Notes: a model not told the origin generated them from the sequence alone. DNA of 64,000 nucleotides from Alteraurantiacibacter aquimixticola (GCF_004965515.1 NZ_SSHH01000001.1:623280-687279), one strand, 5' to 3'; shown: positions 35,057 through 44,625, counted from the stretch's first letter. Translations and numbers: made by a program.

Positions 35057-37771
35057 ATGACAATCCGGAATTCCGGCTCAGCCGGTCTTGCTCGCAGCTT
35101 TCTCTGCGGGGTCGCAACTCTCGCTCTTGCCATGCCGTTCGCGGCACAGGCCCAGGACGCGGGTGCAGAGGAGGCCGACGATGCCTCCGGCAATCAGATC
35201 ATCATTACCGCCACCAAGCGCGAAGCCACGCTGCAGGAAACCCCTGTGGCGGTCAGTGTGACCACCGGCGAAACGCTCCAGCGCGAGGAAATCCGCGACC
35301 TGAAGGACCTGCAGACCGTCGTGCCTTCGCTGCGCGTCACCCAGCTGCAGAGCTCGGCCAACACCAACTTCATCATCCGCGGTTTCGGCAACGGCGCCAA
35401 CAATGCCGGTATCGAACCATCGGTCGGCGTCTTCGTTGACGGCGTCTATCGCAGCCGTTCCGCCGCGCAGATCAGCGACTTGCCCAATGTCAGCCGCATC
35501 GAAGTGCTGCGCGGCCCGCAGTCCACGCTGTTCGGCAAGAACGCTTCTGCCGGCATCATCTCGATCGTGACGGGCGAACCTTCCTTCACCACTGAAGGCA
35601 ATGCCGAACTGTCCTACGGCAATTACGATGCGATCGTTGCCAAGGGCTATGTCACCGGCCCGCTGTCGGACAGCGTCGCTGCCAGCTTTGCTGCCGGTTA
35701 TGCCCGCCGCGATGGCTACAATGACGACCCGGCATCGGGCACGCGCACCAACGAACGTAGTCGCTGGTTCATGCGCGGCCAGCTGCTCTATGACAATGGC
35801 GACAATTTCAGCGCCCGCTTTATTGCAGACTTCGACCGGATCGACGAGAATTGCTGCGGCGTCGTCAACCTCCAGCCTTCCAGCTTCACCCAGGCGCTGC
35901 AGGCAGTGGGCGGCCAGGTCAACGCGCCGGCTGATGCTTTCGGCGATGTCGTCTACAACAACTTCCCGTCGTCCAACGACGTGAAGAATTACGGCTTTTC
36001 GGGCCAGCTCGACTATGACCTGAACGATGCTCTGACTCTGACCTCGATCACCGCCTATCGCGAGACGAAGGGCGATTTCGAGCAGGACGTTGACTTCACC
36101 TCCGCCGACCTGCTGCAGCGTTACAACCAGCAAAAGCTGGAGACCTTCACGCAGGAACTCCGCATCACCGCCGACTTCGACAGGGTGACGGCGCTGGCCG
36201 GTGTGTTCTTCTTCGATGAATCGGTGCGCGAGGACCAGCAGGTTGCCTATGGCGCGGACTTCCGTCCCTTTGCCAATGTGCTGACCACCACGCTGCTCGG
36301 CCAGACTCTGACCGAAGCCGAAGGTACGCTGGGCGCGCTCGCCGGCGATCCGACGCAGTATATCGGCACCTTCTTCGTACCGGGCAATGTCGAAACCGGC
36401 CGCTTCTCGCTGGACAACGAGGCGCTGTCCATCTTCGCGCAGGTCGATTTCGAGATCACCGACGGGCTGACGCTGACGCTGGGCGGCAACTACACGATGG
36501 ACGACAAGACGGGGGCGACGAACTACCAGTCGACCGGCGTCTTCTCGAACCTCGACCTTGTCGCACTGGGCAACACCGCCATCGTGGCGCAGGGAGCGCC
36601 GCAAGCCATCGCCATCGGCGTTTGCCAGCAGGTGCCCGTCGCTTGTGCCGGGACCGTGGCCACACCGGCTGAAATCGCAGCCCTTGCCGCAGGTACCAGC
36701 CCGGCGGGTGCCGCTGGTGCAGCAGCCTTCCCGCTGATCCAGGCGGGTGCGATTGCACAGGTGCAGGCTTATGCCGATGCGAACGACACCAACCCGGCGG
36801 TCAACTCGCTGCTGATCGCGCAGGCGCTGCAGAACTTCCCGCGCTTCGTGAACATCCCGAACTCGGTGGAAAGCGGCGAGACGTCGGATAACGACTTCTC
36901 CTACACGGTGCGCCTGGCCTACGATATCTCGCCCGACCTCAACGTCTATGCGAGCTATGCGACGGGCTTCAAGGCGAGCTCCTTCGCGCTCAGCCGTGAC
37001 AGCCGTCCGGCTCCGGGCGATGCGGCGGCGCTAGCCAGTGCGGGCCTGCTGTTCAACAACCAGACCTTCGGCAGCCGCTTTGCCGGGCCGGAGGAATCGG
37101 AAGTCATCGAGCTGGGCCTGAAGGGCAATTGGGGCGACTACTCGATGAACCTGACGGGCTTCCGCCAGGATATTGACGGCTTCCAGTCGAACGTCTTCAC
37201 CGGCACCGGCTTCTTCCTCGCCAATGCGGGTAAGCAGCGCACCTATGGTGTGGAATTCGAAAGCATGGCGAACCCGATCGATCCGCTGACGCTGAACCTT
37301 GCGGTCACCTGGCTCGACCCGAGCTATGAGAGCTTCCCGCTTTCGCCCTTCGGCGATATCTCGGGCGCGACGCCCGCCGGTATCCCCGAATGGACCGTGG
37401 TGATCGGCGGCCAGTGGGAACAGCCGCTGGGCAATGGCGACACGCTCTACCTGCGTTCGACCTATGCATACGAATCCGAGACGCAGGTCGTCGACGGCCT
37501 GCCCGGCTTCCTCGACCCGACGCTGCCCGATGGCGGTCAGGCACAGGCCGTGGCAGCCGCGGTTCCCTTCACCCGCCAGGTGGACGAGCTTTCCGCATCG
37601 GTCACCTATGTGCTGGAGGACGAGGGCGTGGAGTTTTCGATCTGGGGCCGCAACCTGCTCAACGACCGCTACCTGCTGTCGCTGTTCGACAGCCCGGCGC
37701 AGCCCGGCTCGATCTCCGGCTATCCCAACCAGCCGCGTACTTACGGCGCAACGGTGCGGATCGGCTTCTGA
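35057..37771 (+). CDS. TonB-dependent outer membrane receptor with Ala-rich insert
   Basis: A 904-residue receptor with a signal peptide (cleaved after AQA-Q), TonB-box-like IIITATKREATLQ, a plug (about 50-165: LRGPQSTLFGKNASAGIISI) and a barrel that ends in YGATVRIGF. GGAG at 35047 supports the ATG at 35057. Residues about 510-605 form an unusual Ala/Gly-rich stretch with two Cys, probably one large extracellular loop. The ligand is unknown and no inner-membrane transporter is adjacent. It ends before a strong terminator. Confidence 0.92.
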   Translation: MTIRNSGSAGLARSFLCGVATLALAMPFAAQAQDAGAEEADDASGNQIIITATKREATLQETPVAVSVTTGETLQREEIRDLKDLQTVVPSLRVTQLQSSANTNFIIRGFGNGANNAGIEPSVGVFVDGVYRSRSAAQISDLPNVSRIEVLRGPQSTLFGKNASAGIISIVTGEPSFTTEGNAELSYGNYDAIVAKGYVTGPLSDSVAASFAAGYARRDGYNDDPASGTRTNERSRWFMRGQLLYDNGDNFSARFIADFDRIDENCCGVVNLQPSSFTQALQAVGGQVNAPADAFGDVVYNNFPSSNDVKNYGFSGQLDYDLNDALTLTSITAYRETKGDFEQDVDFTSADLLQRYNQQKLETFTQELRITADFDRVTALAGVFFFDESVREDQQVAYGADFRPFANVLTTTLLGQTLTEAEGTLGALAGDPTQYIGTFFVPGNVETGRFSLDNEALSIFAQVDFEITDGLTLTLGGNYTMDDKTGATNYQSTGVFSNLDLVALGNTAIVAQGAPQAIAIGVCQQVPVACAGTVATPAEIAALAAGTSPAGAAGAAAFPLIQAGAIAQVQAYADANDTNPAVNSLLIAQALQNFPRFVNIPNSVESGETSDNDFSYTVRLAYDISPDLNVYASYATGFKASSFALSRDSRPAPGDAAALASAGLLFNNQTFGSRFAGPEESEVIELGLKGNWGDYSMNLTGFRQDIDGFQSNVFTGTGFFLANAGKQRTYGVEFESMANPIDPLTLNLAVTWLDPSYESFPLSPFGDISGATPAGIPEWTVVIGGQWEQPLGNGDTLYLRSTYAYESETQVVDGLPGFLDPTLPDGGQAQAVAAAVPFTRQVDELSASVTYVLEDEGVEFSIWGRNLLNDRYLLSLFDSPAQPGSISGYPNQPRTYGATVRIGF

Positions 37772-37797
37772 CCGGACACTGCCAACAAGGTTAATGG

Positions 37798-37827
37798 AAA
37801 AAGGGGCTTCACGGCCCCTTTTTCTTT
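37798..37827 (+). terminator. Rho-independent terminator after TonB receptor
   Basis: A ten-pair stem, AAAAAGGGGC (37798-37807) with GCCCCTTTTT (37814-37823), six-base loop, followed by CTTTG. The A and T flanks make it able to work on both strands. Confidence 0.85.
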
Positions 37828-37886
37828 GTCTGTTAGGGGTTTGTGTGTAGCGATTCGGGGCTACGCCAATAATGGGGGATCAGGCG

Positions 37887-38285
37887 ATGGATTACATGTT
37901 GCTGCCACTGCAGCGCTATGCCGACTTCAGCGGCCGGTCGCGTCGGATGGAATACTGGATGTTCGTGCTGTTCCAGATCCTGCTGTTTGCCGGACTGTTT
38001 ATGGTCGCCGGTTTGTTCGGTGCGTTTGACGGTAGCGGATCGACCTTGTTCATAGTTCTTTCGGTTATTGTGGGGCTCGGCTTGATCATACCGGGTCTGG
38101 CCGTGCAGGTGCGCCGCTTGCATGACCAGGACAGGTCCGGCTGGCTCGTTCTGGTTGGCTTCATCCCCTATATCGGGGGAATTATCCTGCTCGTCCTCAT
38201 GTGCCTCGACGGCACGCCTGGTGAAAACCGGTATGGTCCCGATCCGAAGGGCAGGGGCGGGCGAATGGGTGACGTCTTCTCCTGA
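37887..38285 (+). CDS. DUF805 membrane protein
   Basis: A 132-residue protein with the DUF805 pattern: MDYMLLPLQRYADFSGRSRRMEYWMF, three to four membrane segments, the VQVRRLHDQDRSGWLVL motif and a D-G-T-P-G-E-N-R-Y-G-P-D-P tail. The function of the family is unknown; homologues are common beside phage- or stress-related genes but are not specific. ATG at 37887 is preceded by GGGGG at 37874-37878; an ATG at 37872 would add five residues. Confidence 0.85.
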   Translation: MDYMLLPLQRYADFSGRSRRMEYWMFVLFQILLFAGLFMVAGLFGAFDGSGSTLFIVLSVIVGLGLIIPGLAVQVRRLHDQDRSGWLVLVGFIPYIGGIILLVLMCLDGTPGENRYGPDPKGRGGRMGDVFS

Positions 38286-38357
38286 TCGACCGCACCGGCT
38301 TGCCGGGCATGAAGTTATGCGTAACCTGACCCCTTTGGGCGGATCGGGGAGTAGCTG

Positions 38358-39200
38358 ATGGCTTTGAGCGCAGGCCGGATCCTGTCCGGCACATGGGGCG
38401 TGGTCGCGCGGTGCTTCCCCGCCCTGATGGGGATGTGGCTGCTCTATTTCGCGATCTATCTCGCCGCTTCCCTGCTGTTCGCGCTTGTCATCGGGATGTC
38501 TGCCTATAGCAGTTCCGAAATAGGCAATACGGCGAGCCTCTACGGCTTCGCCGACAGCATCTTGCTCGGCATGGTGCTGTTTTATCTCGGCTGGATCCTC
38601 CTGTGGCTCGCGCAACTCGGCTCGATGACAGCCAAGGCTTCTCCAGTGCAGGACATCGCTTTCGGTGAGGCGGTTTCGGCAGGGGTGCGCAGCTGCCTGA
38701 CCTTGTTTGTGGTTACAGTCCTGCTGGGCGCTCTCGGTATTCTCGCCCTGCTAATCAGCGCCGTTATAGCGCGAATAAGCGGGTTGAGTGACGAGTTGGC
38801 GGGATTGGGCGGACTGGCCGTTGTGCTGGTCCCGGCGATCTACCTGTGGTCGCGTCTATCACTGGTGGTGCCGATCGCGGCGATCGAGGGTGGACGCAAC
38901 CCGTTCAAGATCATGGCCCGTTCGTGGCGGCTGACGCGCGCGCACTGGAATGCCATCTTCGTGGCGGCCATCGGCTTTGCTGTCCTGCAACTCCTGCTCG
39001 GCCTTATGCTGTTCGTGCCGGTCTGGCTGTTCGAAGGCGGGCCGAGCGAGACGACCGCCATCGTCTTTATATTCTACCTCATTTTCGGCTTTGCTGGTTT
39101 TGCTGCCCTGTCATCGATCGCGCAGGCCGCGTTTATCGCGACGATCCACGGTGAGATCACCGGGACGGCGGACGCGAAGCTCGGCGAGACTTTCGCCTGA
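38358..39200 (+). CDS. Polytopic membrane protein, GPDP-phosphodiesterase membrane-domain type
   Basis: A 280-residue inner-membrane protein with about six hydrophobic segments and a cytoplasmic AIEGGRNPFKIMARSWRLTRAHW loop. That pattern (I-E-G-x-x-P-F-x-A-x-x-R-S-W-x-L-T-x-G) is found in the membrane domain linked with glycerophosphoryl diester phosphodiesterases and in DUF-type relatives. No catalytic domain is present, so the role is open. It lies 72 bases after the DUF805 gene on the same strand and ends one base before the convergent ABC permease. Confidence 0.72.
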   Translation: MALSAGRILSGTWGVVARCFPALMGMWLLYFAIYLAASLLFALVIGMSAYSSSEIGNTASLYGFADSILLGMVLFYLGWILLWLAQLGSMTAKASPVQDIAFGEAVSAGVRSCLTLFVVTVLLGALGILALLISAVIARISGLSDELAGLGGLAVVLVPAIYLWSRLSLVVPIAAIEGGRNPFKIMARSWRLTRAHWNAIFVAAIGFAVLQLLLGLMLFVPVWLFEGGPSETTAIVFIFYLIFGFAGFAALSSIAQAAFIATIHGEITGTADAKLGETFA

Positions 39201-39201
39201 G

Positions 39202-41721
39202 CTAGAGGTTGCGCAATGTCTGCGCGGGCTTGGCGCGCAGCACCGGCAGCGATGCGGCGAAGGCGAAGACCAGCACCAGCACCAGGCCCGCGGCCAGCAC
39301 CATCAGGATGCGCGGCCAGTCGGGCAGCCAGTCGAATTCGAACAGCTGCGTGATGATCAGCCAGGCCAGCCCTGTGCCCAGCGCCAAAGCCACGCCGGCA
39401 AGGATTGCCGCCAGCAGTCCGAACTCGGCGAATTGCAGCCCCAGCAACTGGCCCCGGCTCGCGCCCAGGACGCGCAGGATTACCGTGTCGTAGATCCGCG
39501 CGGCGCGGGCGGCGGCAATCGCCCCCAGCAGCACGGCGATGCCCGCCAGCACCGCCACGGACGCGGCGGCGAGGATGGCGAGTGCCACCTGGTCGAGGAT
39601 ATTGCGCGCCTCGGTCAGGATCGGCCCCACCTCGATCACAGAGGAGGAGGGGAAGGTGCGCGCAAGATCGCGCAACAAGGTGCCCGTCTCCGCCCCGTCG
39701 GGAAAGGCTACGGTCGCGGCGACATTGTGCGGCGCATCGGCCAGCGCATTGGGCGAGAAGACGAAGACGTAGTTGAAGCCCATGCTCTCCCAGTCGAGCC
39801 GGCGGAAACTGGAGATGCGCGCGGTCTTCTCGACGCCGAGAACGCTGACCGTGATGATGTCGCCCAACTGCAGGCCGGCGGCGGTGGCCAGGTCCTCGTC
39901 GACCGAGACGAGCGGCTCGCCGCGATAGATTTCCGGCCACCATTCGCCCTCGGTCAGCACATTGCCCTGCGGGACATTGGTGGCATAGGTCAACCCGCGC
40001 TCGCCGCGCAGGCCCCATGCGCCTTCGGGCAGCTCCTCCATCTCGGAGACGATGGCGGGATTGTCCTCCGGCCCATAGGCGATCACCTGGCCGCGCAATG
40101 TGGGTGTGGAATTGATCTGCGCGCCGGGCACGCGCTCCTCGACCATGGTGTTGAATTCGTCGAGGCGGTCCACCGGCAGGTCGAGGACGAAATAGTCGGG
40201 CGCGATGGCGGGGACCGAGCGTTCGATATTGCCGTTGAGACTGGTCTGCACACTCGCCAGCAGCACGAAGGCGGCAAGGCCGAAGCCGAGTGCGGTCACT
40301 AGCGCCCCGGTGGCGGAGCCGGGGCGGTAGAGGTTCGCCAGCGCCGCCCGCACGATCGGATCGGACGGGCGCGGCCACTTGCGCGCAGCCTCGCGGATCG
40401 CCTTGCCCAGCAGCGCCAGCAGGCCGAGCATTGCGAGGGCGCCGAGCAGGAATAGCGCGCTGAGCGATGGTGTAGGCGAGCCGACAAGCGCGAGCGCGGC
40501 AATACCGGCAAGGCCGAGAGCGACGGGCAGCGCTGCGCCCTTCCAGCCCTGACCCAATGGCGAGACGCGAGAGCGCATCAGTGCCATGGCGGGAAACTCG
40601 CGCGCACGCATGATCGGCGGCGCGGCGAAAACCAGCGCGACCAGCAGGCCGAAAGCGGCGGCACGCAGCAGGGCGCCGGGATCGATCACCAGCGCATTGT
40701 CGACCGGCAGCAGCGAGCCAAGCGCAGAGGCAAGCAGCGGTGTCACCGCCACGCCTGCCACCAGCCCCGCGGCCGATCCGATCAGCGCAGCCGCACCGAT
40801 CTGCAGCGCGTAAATGCGGGCGATGTCGCTGGAGGTCGCACCGAGGATCTTGAGCGTGGCAATGCCTGCTCGTCGCGCCTCGAGATAGGAGGAGACGCCG
40901 CCGCCAATGCCGATCCCCGCGATCACCAGTGCGGCAAGGCCCACCAGCGTCAGGAATTCGCCCATGCGGCTGACAAAACGCTCCGCCCCGGGGGAGGCAC
41001 GGTCGCGTGTGCGGATGTCGAGGCCGGCTTCGGGGAAGGCATCCTCCACCGCCTCTTCGACATTCTCCGGATCGTAATTCCCGTCAAAGCGCAGCCGCGT
41101 CTTCGTCTCATACATCGCGCCCGGCTGCGTCAGGCCCGCCTCACCGGGCACGTCGAGCGGGACGATCACGGTCTGGCCCAGCGAGAAGCCTTCGGACAAG
41201 CGGTCGGGCTCCTCGGCAATGATCCCACCAACGGTCAGCGGCAGCGTGCCCAGCGTGAAACTGTCACCCGTGGCAAGGGAGAGCCGGTCGGCGACGCCTT
41301 GCGCCACCCAGGCCTCGCCAGCAGCCGGCGCGCCGGTGCTGCGGCCATCGGTGAGAGCCAACGCGCCGTAGAGCGGCCAGTTGTCCTGAACGGCCTTCAG
41401 CTCGACCGGGGCAGCGCTTTCCTCCGTGGTCGCCATGGCCTGCATTCGCAGGCCCTGTGACAGCTCGCCATATTGCTCGAGGAAGGCGTTCTCCTCCTCG
41501 GTCAGCGGGCGCTGGTAGACTTCGACTTCGAAATCGCCGCCGAGCAGCACCTGACCCTGCGCGTCGAGCTCGCCGCGAATGGCACCCGTCAGCGATCCGA
41601 TCGCGGCCAGCGCGCCGACGCCGAGGAACAGGCAGACCAGCAGCAGGCGCAGGCCCCGGAACTGCCGGTGCAGGTCGCGGCGGGCGATGGCCCATGCCTG
41701 AGACCAGCCCAGCGTGTTCAT
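39202..41721 (-). CDS. ybbP: YbbP-type FtsX-like ABC transporter permease
   Basis: An 839-residue MacB/FtsX-superfamily permease. It has an N-terminal membrane segment, a periplasmic domain (about 45-240), two FtsX cores (about 250-370 and 690-830) and a central four-helix block with a second periplasmic domain. This YbbP layout is linked to the arylesterase tesA in many proteobacteria; lipid or lipoprotein export is suspected. ATG at 41721 overlaps the ATPase stop in ATGA. The gene is longer than simple FtsX permeases because the domain is doubled. Confidence 0.9.
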   Translation of the reverse strand: MNTLGWSQAWAIARRDLHRQFRGLRLLLVCLFLGVGALAAIGSLTGAIRGELDAQGQVLLGGDFEVEVYQRPLTEEENAFLEQYGELSQGLRMQAMATTEESAAPVELKAVQDNWPLYGALALTDGRSTGAPAAGEAWVAQGVADRLSLATGDSFTLGTLPLTVGGIIAEEPDRLSEGFSLGQTVIVPLDVPGEAGLTQPGAMYETKTRLRFDGNYDPENVEEAVEDAFPEAGLDIRTRDRASPGAERFVSRMGEFLTLVGLAALVIAGIGIGGGVSSYLEARRAGIATLKILGATSSDIARIYALQIGAAALIGSAAGLVAGVAVTPLLASALGSLLPVDNALVIDPGALLRAAAFGLLVALVFAAPPIMRAREFPAMALMRSRVSPLGQGWKGAALPVALGLAGIAALALVGSPTPSLSALFLLGALAMLGLLALLGKAIREAARKWPRPSDPIVRAALANLYRPGSATGALVTALGFGLAAFVLLASVQTSLNGNIERSVPAIAPDYFVLDLPVDRLDEFNTMVEERVPGAQINSTPTLRGQVIAYGPEDNPAIVSEMEELPEGAWGLRGERGLTYATNVPQGNVLTEGEWWPEIYRGEPLVSVDEDLATAAGLQLGDIITVSVLGVEKTARISSFRRLDWESMGFNYVFVFSPNALADAPHNVAATVAFPDGAETGTLLRDLARTFPSSSVIEVGPILTEARNILDQVALAILAAASVAVLAGIAVLLGAIAAARAARIYDTVILRVLGASRGQLLGLQFAEFGLLAAILAGVALALGTGLAWLIITQLFEFDWLPDWPRILMVLAAGLVLVLVFAFAASLPVLRAKPAQTLRNL

Positions 41722-42419
41722 GGCTTGGCCGTATCCGATGCGATCAGGCCGTCGGCCAAGGTCACCACCCGGTCGCACATATCGGCGAGCGACTTGTCAT
41801 GGGTGATGATTATCAGCGTCGCGCCGGTTTCCTTGCGGCGGTCGAACAGCACGTCGACGATGCTGGTGCCGGTCGAAGCATCGAGATTGCCTGTCGGCTC
41901 ATCGGCAAAGAGCAGCGGCGGGCGTGCCACGATGGCGCGGGCAATGGCCACGCGCTGCTGCTCGCCGCCCGAAAGCTGCGCGGGGTAGTGGGTGAGGCGA
42001 TGGCCAAGGCCGACCGCCTCCAGCTCCGCCGCCGCGCGGTCCCAGGCATTGTCCTCTCCCGCCAGTTCCAGCGGGGTGGCGACGTTTTCCTGCGCCGTCA
42101 TGGTCGGCAACAGGTGGAAGGCCTGCAGCACGATGCCGATGCGGCCACGGCGGGCGAGGGCGAGTGCATCCTCGTTCATCTGCGCAAAATCGGCGCCTGC
42201 CACGCTGAGCGCGCCAGATGTGGCGCGTTCGAGGCCGGTCAGCACGCTCATCAGCGAGCTCTTGCCCGATCCGGAGGGGCCGAGCAGGGCTAGCGTCTCG
42301 CCGGCACGAACGGTCAGGTTGATACCGCGCAGGATCTCCACGGCGGCGGGGCCTTCGCCCAGCGTCAGCCGGAGGTCGCGCGCTTCGATCGCGGGTCTAT
42401 TTTCAGGAGGGGTTGTCAC
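41718..42419 (-). CDS. ybbA: YbbA-type ABC transporter ATP-binding protein
   Basis: A 233-residue LolD/MacB-class ATPase. Walker A is GPSGSGKS (47-54), Q-loop VLQAFHLLP, signature LSGGEQQR, Walker B LLFADEPTGNLD and switch His in IITHD. It is coupled to the permease by ATGA and divergent from tesA; the ybbA-ybbP/tesA divergon is conserved in E. coli as well. Confidence 0.93.
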   Translation of the reverse strand: MTTPPENRPAIEARDLRLTLGEGPAAVEILRGINLTVRAGETLALLGPSGSGKSSLMSVLTGLERATSGALSVAGADFAQMNEDALALARRGRIGIVLQAFHLLPTMTAQENVATPLELAGEDNAWDRAAAELEAVGLGHRLTHYPAQLSGGEQQRVAIARAIVARPPLLFADEPTGNLDASTGTSIVDVLFDRRKETGATLIIITHDKSLADMCDRVVTLADGLIASDTAKP

Positions 42420-42472
42420 AATTTCGGGATGGCATAGCTATGGGAGTAAGGAAAGGTCAGGGTAGTAACCAA

Positions 42473-43177
42473 ATGTATCGAAGTGCTCTACGTGGATCAT
42501 TGGCGGTATCGCTCGCGCTGGCTCTCGCCGCCTGCGGGGCAGAAGCTCCGGTAGCGGAGGCGGAAGCCAGCGAGCCCGCACCCATCGACGAAGAGCTGCC
42601 GGTTATCGGCGAGCAGCGCACCATCCTCGCCTTCGGGGACAGCCTGTTCGCCGGATACGACCTGGCGGAGGACGAGGGCTATCCCGAGCGCCTGCAGGCC
42701 GTTTTGCGCGTGCGCGGCATCAATGCGAGGGTGATCGACGCTGCCGTTTCCGGCAATACCACCGCAGCCGGGCTACAGCGGATCAGCTTCGTGCTCGACA
42801 ATCTGGAAGAAACGCCGGACCTCGCAATGGTGGAGCTGGGCGGTAACGATTTGCTGCGCGGCATCACGCCAGACCAGACACGCGAAAACCTCGCCGCCAT
42901 CCTCACTGCTCTCGCCGAACGCGATATCCCGGTGCTGCTGATGGGCATGCGCGCGCCGCCCAATATGGGCGTGCAATACCAGGAGGAATTCGACGGCCTC
43001 TATCCGATACTGGCCGAGGAGTTCGATACGGCGCTGGTGCCCTTCTTCCTCGAACCCGTATTCGACAAGCCTGAGCTGATTCTGCCCGACCGGATCCATC
43101 CGACCGCCGAAGGGATCGAGGAAATCGTCGCGGCGACAGTCGATCAGGTGGTGGCGGCGCTGCCGGAGGGCGACTAG
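42473..43177 (+). CDS. tesA: Arylesterase / SGNH hydrolase lipoprotein (TesA-like)
   Basis: A 234-residue SGNH esterase/lysophospholipase. It has a lipoprotein signal (MYRSALRGSLAVSLALALAAC, lipobox LAAC), then GDSL block I (FGDSLFAGYDL) with the catalytic Ser, block II Gly in AAVSGNTTA, block III GGND and block V DRIHPTAEG with Asp and His. E. coli TesA is periplasmic and soluble, so the lipidation here is a variation. ATG at 42473 fits the lipoprotein signal best; ATG at 42440 would add an 11-residue leader. Confidence 0.87.
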   Translation: MYRSALRGSLAVSLALALAACGAEAPVAEAEASEPAPIDEELPVIGEQRTILAFGDSLFAGYDLAEDEGYPERLQAVLRVRGINARVIDAAVSGNTTAAGLQRISFVLDNLEETPDLAMVELGGNDLLRGITPDQTRENLAAILTALAERDIPVLLMGMRAPPNMGVQYQEEFDGLYPILAEEFDTALVPFFLEPVFDKPELILPDRIHPTAEGIEEIVAATVDQVVAALPEGD

Positions 43178-43187
43178 GTTTCCTTCG

Positions 43188-43305
43188 TCTTTGCGAGGAG
43201 GCCCGAACTTATTTCGGGGCGACGCGGCAATCCAGAGCGGTTCCACCCCAGCGCCCTGGATTGGTTGGCCAAGGCCAGCTGCGCTACCGCTGCGCTCGCA
43301 ATGCC
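43188..43305. repeat. REP-like intergenic repeat with nested inverted repeats
   Basis: Between tesA and recF lies a nested palindrome. The outer arms are TTGCGAG (43191-43197) with CTCGCAA (43295-43301), and the inner arms are CAATCCAG (43228-43235) with CTGGATTG (43256-43263). Elements with the same TTGCGAG...GGCAATCCAG arms are known to me as abundant interspersed repeats in alphaproteobacteria. No coding sequence is present. Confidence 0.7.
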
Positions 43306-43311
43306 GGCAGC

Positions 43312-44397
43312 CTAGAGCCGCTCCACGCTGCCGCCGTCAACGCGCCAGATCGCGGCCTGACCTTCGATTTCGGCGAAGGGCGCGCGCTCCGTTCCCGTCA
43401 GCCAAACTTGCGACCCGCCTTCACGCAGCCGTACGAACAGCGCGGCGCGGCGGACGGGATCGAGATGGGCGGCAACTTCGTCGAGCAATAGCAGACCGGG
43501 CCTGCCGCCCGCTGCCAGCTCGGCATGGGCGAGCGTGATCGCGATCAGCATCGCCTTTTGCTCGCCGGTCGAACATTGCGCGGCAGGGACTTCCTTGCCC
43601 GCCATCACCACTTCCAGCTCGTCACGATGCGGGCCGGTCAGCGTTCGGCCGGCAGCGCGATCGCGGCGGCGTTGTCGGGCGAGTTCCTGACGCAGCGCTT
43701 GTTCCTCGACAGGGCCGCCTGGGCGGTAGGTGAGGGTGGGGCGGGCGAAGGGCTGCGGCGGCAGCTCGTCCAGCCGGGCCGATAGCTTCGTCACCAGCGC
43801 GGCGCGCCCCTGCGCCAGCGCCGCGCCGGCCAGCGCCATCTGTGCTTCGATTGAATCGAACCATGCGGGATCGGGTTCGAAATCCTCCCCCAGCAGCCGG
43901 TTGCGCTCTCGCAGCGCGGCCTCATAACGTGAGGCATGGCGCGCGTGGCCCGGGTCGAGCGCCACGGCCAGCCGGTCGAGATAGCGGCGGCGGGCAGAGG
44001 TGCTGTCGGTGAACAGCCGGTCCATCGCCGGGGTCAGCCAGCTTATCGCCAGCCATTCGCCCAGCCCGATGGCGCTCGCTTCCGCGCCATTGACCTGCAC
44101 CAGCCGCCGCCCGGGCCTTTCGGGCGTGGTGCCGGTGCCCAGCATGACCGGATCGCCGCCATCCCCTGCATCGAGCGCGGCGCTGACGGCGAAATTGCCC
44201 GCGCCGCCCTGTCCCGCCATCTCCGCCAGCGCGGCGCGGCGCAGGCCGCGCCCGGGCGCGAAGAGGGATAGGGCCTCCAGCACATTGGTCTTCCCCGCGC
44301 CGTTCTCGCCAACCAGCAGGTTGAATCGCGCGGTCCCGTCAAGCCGGGTTCCGGCATGATTGCGAAAGCTGGAAAGGGTGATCCGGTCGAGCGCCAT
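43312..44397 (-). CDS. recF: DNA replication and repair protein RecF
   Basis: A 361-residue SMC-like ATPase that helps load RecA at gaps. It has FRNHAGTRLDGTARFNLLVGENGAGKTNVLEAL with Walker A at 30-37, the signature CSTGEQKAML, and Walker B LLLLDEVAAHLD. It is somewhat short but complete. It is not beside dnaA, dnaN or gyrB, which is common in alphaproteobacteria. It is divergent from the PspC operon. Confidence 0.94.
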   Translation of the reverse strand: MALDRITLSSFRNHAGTRLDGTARFNLLVGENGAGKTNVLEALSLFAPGRGLRRAALAEMAGQGGAGNFAVSAALDAGDGGDPVMLGTGTTPERPGRRLVQVNGAEASAIGLGEWLAISWLTPAMDRLFTDSTSARRRYLDRLAVALDPGHARHASRYEAALRERNRLLGEDFEPDPAWFDSIEAQMALAGAALAQGRAALVTKLSARLDELPPQPFARPTLTYRPGGPVEEQALRQELARQRRRDRAAGRTLTGPHRDELEVVMAGKEVPAAQCSTGEQKAMLIAITLAHAELAAGGRPGLLLLDEVAAHLDPVRRAALFVRLREGGSQVWLTGTERAPFAEIEGQAAIWRVDGGSVERL

Positions 44398-44458
44398 GGT
44401 GGTTGAAGCGGACTAGGCGAGCGGCGGTGTCGAGGCCACGAAAAAGCGCAATTCCAAA

Positions 44459-44503
44459 AGTTGGTGAAATTTCCCAACTATCAGTTTGGTTGTGCGCACA
44501 ACC
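44459..44503. promoter_or_regulatory. Two dyads, candidate enhancer sites for a sigma-54 activator
   Basis: The dyad AGTTGG-N9-CCAACT (44459-44479) and the perfect 16-base palindrome GGTTGTGCGCACAACC (44488-44503) sit about 109 and 82 bases before the expected start of the sigma-54 promoter at 44552. This is the usual spacing for activator enhancer sites. They also lie in the recF promoter region, so a role there is possible. Confidence 0.45.
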
Positions 44504-44521
44504 TTTCTGCTTCCTGAACGG

Positions 44522-44543
44522 AAATGGCAGAATTCTGCCATTT
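44522..44543. promoter_or_regulatory. Perfect 22-base palindrome before sigma-54 promoter
   Basis: The half AAATGGCAGAA is followed at once by its reverse complement TTCTGCCATTT with no spacer. It ends eight bases before the -24 box of the promoter at 44552, so a bound protein would sit next to sigma-54 RNA polymerase. Confidence 0.6.
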
Positions 44544-44551
44544 TTCAAAAC

Positions 44552-44567
44552 TGGCACACCTCCTGCA
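44552..44567 (+). promoter_or_regulatory. Candidate sigma-54 promoter (-24/-12) of the PspC operon
   Basis: TGGCAC-ACCTCC-TGCA has GG and GC exactly ten bases apart (GG 44553-44554, GC 44565-44566) and a preceding CAAAAC. This fits the consensus TGGCAC-N5-TTGCA. Expected transcription start is near 44578, about 48 bases before the first gene. A near-identical element occurs at 62144. Confidence 0.75.
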
Positions 44568-44625
44568 AAGTCTCTGGCATCGGGCGAATGGTCGCTCGAT
44601 AGATACGAGATAAGGGGATTTAGAA

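Noticed and set aside
43188..43305. Nested inverted repeat as a possible terminator or IS end
   Set aside because: There is no T tract and no transposase; the arms match an abundant alphaproteobacterial interspersed repeat.
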